From BMS3ABIN03 sp964418885 (GTDB taxonomy: Bacteria; Bacteroidota; Ignavibacteria; Ignavibacteriales; Ignavibacteriaceae), in assembly GCA_964418885.1 (NCBI GenBank), contig CAYQNW010000112.1:1-9726 (forward strand): a stretch of DNA of 9,726 bases, read 5' to 3'. The notes below the pieces were generated by a model. The model was given only the letters and a program-made list of their open reading frames with translations. It was not told where the DNA came from and ran no database searches. Positions within the stretch are counted from its first letter, which is position 1; each line of letters starts with the position of its first letter. The position numbers were made by a program, and so were the translations under genes. Of the stretch, positions 5,384-9,726 are shown piece by piece.

Positions 5384-6985
5384 TTAGCGTAGTAGCATCA
5401 TCTTTTTAGTTTGGATAAATGAGCCAGCTCTTAGTTGGTAGAAATAAACTCCACTTGGCAATGAAGAATTTTCAATGAATAGTGTTGAATGTAATCCGGT
5501 TTTCTGATATTCATTCACCAGTGTTTTTATTTCTTCACCGAGTGAATTAAATATCTTTAGTGTAACTTGGCCACTAATTAGTAACTGCCAGCTAATCTTT
5601 GTGCTTGGATTAAAAGGATTAGGATAGTTTTGAAATAATTTGAATTCATCTGGAATTATATTTGATGTTGTTTCAACACCTGTTGGCTGTGAATATTTTA
5701 TAGTTACATAGTCTGTTTTAGTTCCACTTCCATAACTCCCTCCCGTAACATAAACATTTCCTGAACCATCAACGGCAATTGCCCTTCCCCGATCCTGTGC
5801 ATTTCCCGGTCCATTATATCTTTGAACCCACATTTCAGAACCAATTGAATTATATTTTACAGTAACACAATCTTCATATCCGTCATTTGTACTAGCGCCG
5901 GTTACATAAACATTACCGGAACCATCTAATGCTAGGGAATATGCCGCATCGAGTGAACTATCAGGTCCATTATATCTTGAGACCCACATCTGATCACCGG
6001 TCGTACTATATTTTATAGTCACATAGTCAAGAGTTGTTCCAATTCCTTCGCTCTCACCAGTTACATAAACATTCCTTAAAGCATCAACTGCAATGGCGTA
6101 TGCTACATTGTCCTCTCCCGCACTATATCTATTAACCCATTGCTGAACTCCGTCCGAATTATACTTAATAGTTGCATAGTCATTATGATCATAGTGATTT
6201 TCACTCTCACCTGTTACGTAAACATTTCCTGAATCATCTACATCTATTGAATGTGCAATATCAATAAGGCCAGCAGGGCCATTATATCTTTGCACCCATT
6301 GCAAAACACCATCAGTGTTGTATTTGACTGTTGCATAGTCACTTTCGTTAAGATAATCACCACTAGAACCTGTTACATAAATATTTCCCGCATTATCGAC
6401 TTTGATAGCATAAGCAGCATCACTAAGACTATCAGGTCCACCATAACGCTCAATCCAAATCAGGTTTCCCAAATAATTATATTTAATAGTTGTAAAGTCA
6501 TTACCGCTTATTCCGCCTGCGTAGCCCCCTCCTGTAACAATAATATTATCAAAATTATCTAACGCGAGTGCTGCTGGGCTATTACACTCAGGGTATATTC
6601 TTTTCCACATTTCAGTTCCTACGACAGTACTATATTTAAAAGTCACATAAGCAGAATGACTTTCCGCCAGAACATAAGCATGACCTGAAGCATCAACTGC
6701 TACGGATATTCCAAAATCGTTATCGTTTTGCGTTCCATTATATCTCTGAACCCATTTTTCAGTTCCGAAAGGATCATACCTTATTGTAACACAGTCATAG
6801 TTACCTGGACTTTGTTCGCTTTGCCCGGTAACATAAACATTACCGGACTCGTCTATTGCAATTGAATATGCTTCATCATAGTTGCCACCGGGACCTTCAT
6901 ACCTTGCTACCCATTCCTCTGTAACCTGGGCATAAAAATAATAAGGTATTAGTACGATGGTTAATAAACAAAATAATTTTTTCAT
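5384..6985 (-). CDS. SBBP-repeat beta-propeller protein with T9SS sorting domain
   Basis: A 533-residue secreted protein. The signal peptide is residues 1-19 (MKKLFCLLTIVLIPYYFYA). Eight repeats of about 50 residues follow, their W-x-x-(R/I)-Y starting points at residues 25, 78, 127, 177, 230, 283, 334 and 386. A typical unit reads W-V-Q-R-Y-N-G-P, then A-Y-S-I-A-V-D-x-S-G-N-V-Y-V-T-G, then D-Y-V-T-I-K-Y. These are SBBP (beta-propeller) repeats; eight units could close one propeller. Units 2 and 3 are the most degenerate. The T9SS type A domain is at 449-533 (KLFQNYPNPFNPSTKISW ... TKKMMLLR). Such proteins are surface or released, with a likely binding role but no catalytic site visible. AAGG at 6994-6997 is the ribosome binding site. 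The start lies 25 bases after the stop of the 731-residue gene, so the two are almost certainly co-transcribed. The repeated blade ends also recur as DNA (for example ccattatatcttt near 5813 and 6280), which could allow unit number to vary. Confidence 0.9.
   Translation of the reverse strand: MKKLFCLLTIVLIPYYFYAQVTEEWVARYEGPGGNYDEAYSIAIDESGNVYVTGQSEQSPGNYDCVTIRYDPFGTEKWVQRYNGTQNDNDFGISVAVDASGHAYVLAESHSAYVTFKYSTVVGTEMWKRIYPECNSPAALALDNFDNIIVTGGGYAGGISGNDFTTIKYNYLGNLIWIERYGGPDSLSDAAYAIKVDNAGNIYVTGSSGDYLNESDYATVKYNTDGVLQWVQRYNGPAGLIDIAHSIDVDDSGNVYVTGESENHYDHNDYATIKYNSDGVQQWVNRYSAGEDNVAYAIAVDALRNVYVTGESEGIGTTLDYVTIKYSTTGDQMWVSRYNGPDSSLDAAYSLALDGSGNVYVTGASTNDGYEDCVTVKYNSIGSEMWVQRYNGPGNAQDRGRAIAVDGSGNVYVTGGSYGSGTKTDYVTIKYSQPTGVETTSNIIPDEFKLFQNYPNPFNPSTKISWQLLISGQVTLKIFNSLGEEIKTLVNEYQKTGLHSTLFIENSSLPSGVYFYQLRAGSFIQTKKMMLLR
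5441..5626. repeat. Sorting-domain DNA repeat, copy A
   Basis: This 186-base block inside the sorting domain of the SBBP-repeat gene matches 9418-9603 at 181 of 186 positions, in the same orientation. The similarity falls sharply at both ends while the two host genes are otherwise unrelated. Confidence 0.88.
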
Positions 6986-7010
6986 TTTATTGACCTTACA
7001 GTTTGATGAT

Positions 7011-9206
7011 TTATTTAATTAGAATCATTTTCTTAGTTTCAATAAAATTTCCTGTTTTAAGCTGATAGAAATAAACACCGCTTGGTAATGTAGAATTTAC
7101 AATGTATAATGTAGAATGAGAACCAGAGTTTTGATAATCATTAACTAAAGTTTCAATCTCTTTTCCGAGAATATCAAAAACTTTTAAAGTAACTTTACTG
7201 GCTGTCGAAATGTTATAGGTTATTGTTGTTGATGGATTAAACGGATTTGGGTAGTTTTGGGATAAAGAAAAACTTGAAGGCTTGAAGGAAATATCCTTAG
7301 GTTCAGATATTCCGGTCACAGCCTCAGGATCGAAAGCGTAAATAATACTATCCCTCACAACCAGGGCGCTCTTACCACCGACTATCGCATCTACATGACT
7401 GCCAGCGGGCTCTAATGGTACCAGGTTGCCGTAATAACCATTGAAGGCATAAAACTTATTATCCCCGAATGTTCGAACCAACCCAATATATTCTTTTGCA
7501 AAAAGCATAAACTGATCAAATCCCTCCGCAATACTAAATTCGAACCACTGATGGGTAACCACGCTATATGCTTTTAAAGTATACGAATCCTTTTTAAAAA
7601 CCGCTGCGGAAGTACCTATTTCATCGCCTAGAATTGTGATATAGATGTAATAATTTTCAGTGTGAACTGTATTATTGGTAGCATCATAAATTCCGAAAAA
7701 ACCAGTATCGCTGGTGGCACCGATATTTCCATTCGCATGGAGGTTCGCTATACTATAGGGATCAGCAGGAAAAGCCTGGGCGACATAATCATCCACCAGG
7801 TTGGAATAGAAATAGATTTCGTGATTAGTACCACCGGTACGGAACAAACACATTTGCGGAGAACCCTTAAACCACATGGCATTCCACATGGTCTTGCGTT
7901 TCCAACTGTCGGTGCTACCATTGTAAAAAATGGTTTCCATTGAATCTGGAGATTGCAGTTTGGTACAGCTCACGATGTAAAAATTATCACCGTTGTAACT
8001 ACCAGCAGACTTTTCATTCGATATCGGAATAAAATGGGATTGATTCTGTTCAATACTGTTGAACCAAATATTTAAAGAATCAGACGCTGCAACTACAGTG
8101 CCACCGGGACCAGCAGTCGGCAACATATTACCCCATCCCATTCCCGGTGTTTGTACAATCCACTGCCCATTTAGCCCGGAGTAGATCAAATAAATCATTG
8201 AAGGAGATAATGGCACCGTATTATCTGTTCCATTGGCAAAGGCGAGCTGACCGCCACAAAATAGCTGGTGACCAGGCCCGATATCAATATAGGCCGGGTC
8301 AAATCCCAGTGTATCTTCAGTCCAATACCCCAGGCGGGTATCATAGCCCAGCATGTGAAGTCGGGCATGGTGTGAACTGATAACTTCATTATAGTAAAAT
8401 GCATAAACAGTATTTTCAGAAAACTGATCGTGAGAATATGCATCTCCACCGGAACCGCCATGCGAGATCACACTAAATTGATTGGTGATAGCGCTGTAAC
8501 CGGCAAAAAGCTGATTGTTCCAGGTGGCTGCAAAACCATGGGTCATCAGCCAGTTGGGATCATAATACCCGACTCCCTCCGCTAATTGGGCAAAATCATG
8601 GGCAGGAAGGCTGTATGCCATATTCAGATATTTGTTCTGCGAAGTTCCAGGTAATATGACTGCTGCATAGTCCCCACGGGACCAAAAGTTACCCGATCCG
8701 CTGGTATAGCCTGGCGGTAAGGAATAGAGACTTGCCTTCCAGCTTCCCAATTGAGCATCGAAAATATAAAAATGGGTGTCGGTAACAAAATAAGCCAGGT
8801 TTTCCCCGCAGCCATAACTTCGAGTCGAACCAACGAAATCAGGATCTAGCGGCGTACCTTCATAGTACAGTGTATCCCACTGAGATAAAATAGCGCTGTA
8901 ACCTACAATCAGTGAATCGGCATAAACCATAACAACATTACCTTTAGCAAATAAATGGTGGAAAGTACGGTGCGTTCCCAAATCCACTTGAGTCCATTGC
9001 GAACTGTTGATGTCAAAAAAATACACAAATTGGGAATTTTGCCAGGTAACTCCGGCACAGGTTTCTCCGCAATCTGCCAGGGCATTGCCTGCGGGATTGC
9101 CGCTAATTGTTTGAGATATCCAGGCACCTGATTGAGCATAAATTGCGGGAATAGACAATAAAAGTGCACTTAGAGTATATGAAAGAATGAGTATTAGTCT
9201 TTTCAT
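7011..9206 (-). CDS. Large secreted repeat protein with T9SS sorting domain
   Basis: A 731-residue exported protein when started at 9206: MKRLILILSYTLSALLLSIPAIYA is a textbook signal peptide (cleavage before Q25) and AGGAG at 9214-9218 lies seven bases upstream. The frame continues 23 codons further to an ATG at 9275, but those would precede the signal peptide. Residues about 60-630 show a recurring element of aromatic-Y/F-S/D/N-x(4-5)-W, such as FDINSSQW, GYSAILSQW, FDAQLGSW, GYDTRLGYW, IYSGLNGQW, FYNGSTDSW and AYSVVTHQW, about every 44 residues and about 13 times. It is probably beta-propeller-like, but I cannot name the family. The T9SS type A domain is at 646-731. By hand count of sample lines the ectodomain is about 43-55% GC (one line 35%), while the sorting-domain DNA (7011 to about 7300) is about 25-30%, suggesting a foreign body fused to a local tail. 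It is the first of a two-gene unit with the SBBP-repeat gene. Confidence 0.85.
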   Translation of the reverse strand: MKRLILILSYTLSALLLSIPAIYAQSGAWISQTISGNPAGNALADCGETCAGVTWQNSQFVYFFDINSSQWTQVDLGTHRTFHHLFAKGNVVMVYADSLIVGYSAILSQWDTLYYEGTPLDPDFVGSTRSYGCGENLAYFVTDTHFYIFDAQLGSWKASLYSLPPGYTSGSGNFWSRGDYAAVILPGTSQNKYLNMAYSLPAHDFAQLAEGVGYYDPNWLMTHGFAATWNNQLFAGYSAITNQFSVISHGGSGGDAYSHDQFSENTVYAFYYNEVISSHHARLHMLGYDTRLGYWTEDTLGFDPAYIDIGPGHQLFCGGQLAFANGTDNTVPLSPSMIYLIYSGLNGQWIVQTPGMGWGNMLPTAGPGGTVVAASDSLNIWFNSIEQNQSHFIPISNEKSAGSYNGDNFYIVSCTKLQSPDSMETIFYNGSTDSWKRKTMWNAMWFKGSPQMCLFRTGGTNHEIYFYSNLVDDYVAQAFPADPYSIANLHANGNIGATSDTGFFGIYDATNNTVHTENYYIYITILGDEIGTSAAVFKKDSYTLKAYSVVTHQWFEFSIAEGFDQFMLFAKEYIGLVRTFGDNKFYAFNGYYGNLVPLEPAGSHVDAIVGGKSALVVRDSIIYAFDPEAVTGISEPKDISFKPSSFSLSQNYPNPFNPSTTITYNISTASKVTLKVFDILGKEIETLVNDYQNSGSHSTLYIVNSTLPSGVYFYQLKTGNFIETKKMILIK

Positions 9207-9213
9207 TTTAAGT

Positions 9214-9218
9214 CTCCT
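9214..9218 (-). promoter_or_regulatory. Ribosome binding site that fixes the start at 9206
   Basis: AGGAG on the minus strand lies seven bases before the ATG at 9204-9206, directly ahead of a perfect signal peptide. It decides against the upstream in-frame ATG at 9275, which has no ribosome binding site at a workable distance. Confidence 0.85.
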
Positions 9219-9360
9219 CAAATTCATCATTCCATTAGTAAATACCTCAGTCGTTATCCAGCTTATACAAAACATTAATATTTCAGAGGTTTAATTATTT
9301 TTATTCCCTCCGGTAAAATATTTATTATAAAATGATCTCATCAATTTATCTCTTAACGAA

Positions 9361-9726
9361 TCATTTTAAGTAAATCATCTTCTTTGTGCTAACATATTCT
9401 CCTGCTTTAAGCTGATAGAAATAAACACCACTTGGCAATGAAGAATTTACAATGAATAGTGTTGAATGTAATCCGGTTTTCTGATATTCATTCACCAGTG
9501 TTTTTATTTCTTCACCGAGTGAATTAAATATCTTTAATGTAACTTGACCACTAATTGGTAACTGCCAGCTAATCTTTGTGCTTGGATTAAAAGGATTAGG
9601 ATAATTCTGATATAGTGAAATAGAATTAGGAATAAAATCATTTTTTTCTTCTATACCGACAATAGTGCTTTCTGAAATTAATAAACCCCAATCTTGAAGA
9701 ACACCATCATCACCAGATTTATGATC
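9361..9726 (-). CDS. Partial T9SS cargo protein, possible P-domain end plus sorting domain
   Basis: The last 121 codons of a gene that enters from the right edge; the stop TGA is the complement of 9361-9363. The visible N-terminal part reads DHKSGDDGVLQDWGLLIS. It resembles the last strand of proprotein-convertase P domains, where a G-D-x-G-x-L-x-x-W-x-L pattern is typical, so the missing part may be a secreted protease or another P-domain protein. After a linker (ESTIVGIEEKNDFIPNS) the T9SS type A domain follows: SLYQNYPNPFNPST, VTLKIFNSLGEEIKTLVNEY, LPSGVYFYQLKAGEYVS, TKKMIYLK. The sorting domain is nearly the same as that of the SBBP-repeat gene at the DNA level. The next gene on the strand begins 154 bases downstream; I see no clear terminator in that gap, so read-through into the two-gene unit is possible. 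Confidence 0.85.
   Translation of the reverse strand, partial: DHKSGDDGVLQDWGLLISESTIVGIEEKNDFIPNSISLYQNYPNPFNPSTKISWQLPISGQVTLKIFNSLGEEIKTLVNEYQKTGLHSTLFIVNSSLPSGVYFYQLKAGEYVSTKKMIYLK
9418..9603. repeat. Sorting-domain DNA repeat, copy B
   Basis: This is the partner of 5441-5626 (181 of 186 identical, offset 3977). Two of the five differences agree with the third sorting domain at 7068-7100 instead, and the stretch 9401-9454 matches 7051-7104 at about 50 of 54 positions. Copy B therefore looks like a mosaic of the two neighbouring tails. Confidence 0.88.

Noticed and set aside
5700..6920. Regularly spaced similar DNA segments that could be taken for a CRISPR or tandem array.
   Set aside because: They are diverged, about 150-160 bases apart, in frame, and encode the blades of the SBBP-repeat protein.
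8195..9169. Several open frames on both strands inside the 731-residue gene.
   Set aside because: They lie fully within a gene with signal peptide and sorting domain, have no ribosome binding sites, and are explained by the higher GC content there.
9207..9275. Upstream in-frame ATG at 9275 as start of the 731-residue protein.
   Set aside because: It would place 23 residues before a perfect signal peptide, and the AGGAG at 9214-9218 fits the ATG at 9206.
9306..9311. GGAGGG on the minus strand resembling a strong ribosome binding site.
   Set aside because: No ATG, GTG or TTG follows within a usable distance; the nearest ATG is about 30 bases away and not credible.

Overview
The window looks like a chromosomal accessory or cell-surface region of an AT-rich bacterium of the Bacteroidota/Chlorobiota superphylum, most like Ignavibacteria or a close relative. 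The evidence is four separate genes ending in a type IX secretion (T9SS) type A sorting domain of the form Q-N-Y-P-N-P-F-N-P-S-T ... L-P-S-G-V-Y-(F/Y) ... T-K-K-M, which is the style common in Ignavibacteria. Lineage is inferred from these tails only; there is no rRNA or housekeeping gene here. Most genes carry a clear AGGAG-type ribosome binding site.

Left part (1-1475): the C-terminal part of a RAYT-like (REP-associated, IS200-type HUH) transposase on the + strand. It is broken by an in-frame TAA, and it carries two GC-rich palindromes inside its own reading frame. A related palindrome lies just behind it, between it and a convergent gene (minus strand) for a small secreted T9SS cargo with a jelly-roll-like body. 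Upstream of that cargo gene, on the same strand, is a 45-codon gene (1338-1475) for a small membrane or secreted peptide with an excellent ribosome binding site.

Middle part (1476-4162): a 534-base non-coding stretch with a decayed palindrome copy. It is followed on the + strand by a three-BON-domain periplasmic protein and a secreted helical protein, probably co-transcribed. Next comes a STAS-domain (anti-sigma-factor antagonist-like) gene interrupted at codon 23 by a single TAA. A bidirectional terminator ends this side.

Right part (4163-9726): all on the minus strand. Reading in the direction of transcription, there is a partial T9SS protein entering from the right edge, with what looks like the end of a proprotein-convertase P domain. 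Then come a 731-residue T9SS protein with a GC-richer repeat-built ectodomain and, 25 bases later, a 533-residue SBBP-repeat (beta-propeller) T9SS protein that closes at a strong terminator. A DNRLRE/CBM96-like lipoprotein gene follows.

Taken together this is a cell-envelope and secreted-protein neighbourhood with no visible enzyme pathway. The most unusual signals are the coding-embedded palindromes in the transposase, the patchwork of near-identical sorting-domain DNA among neighbouring cargo genes, the abrupt composition change inside the 731-residue gene, and the two otherwise intact genes each broken by one TAA codon.
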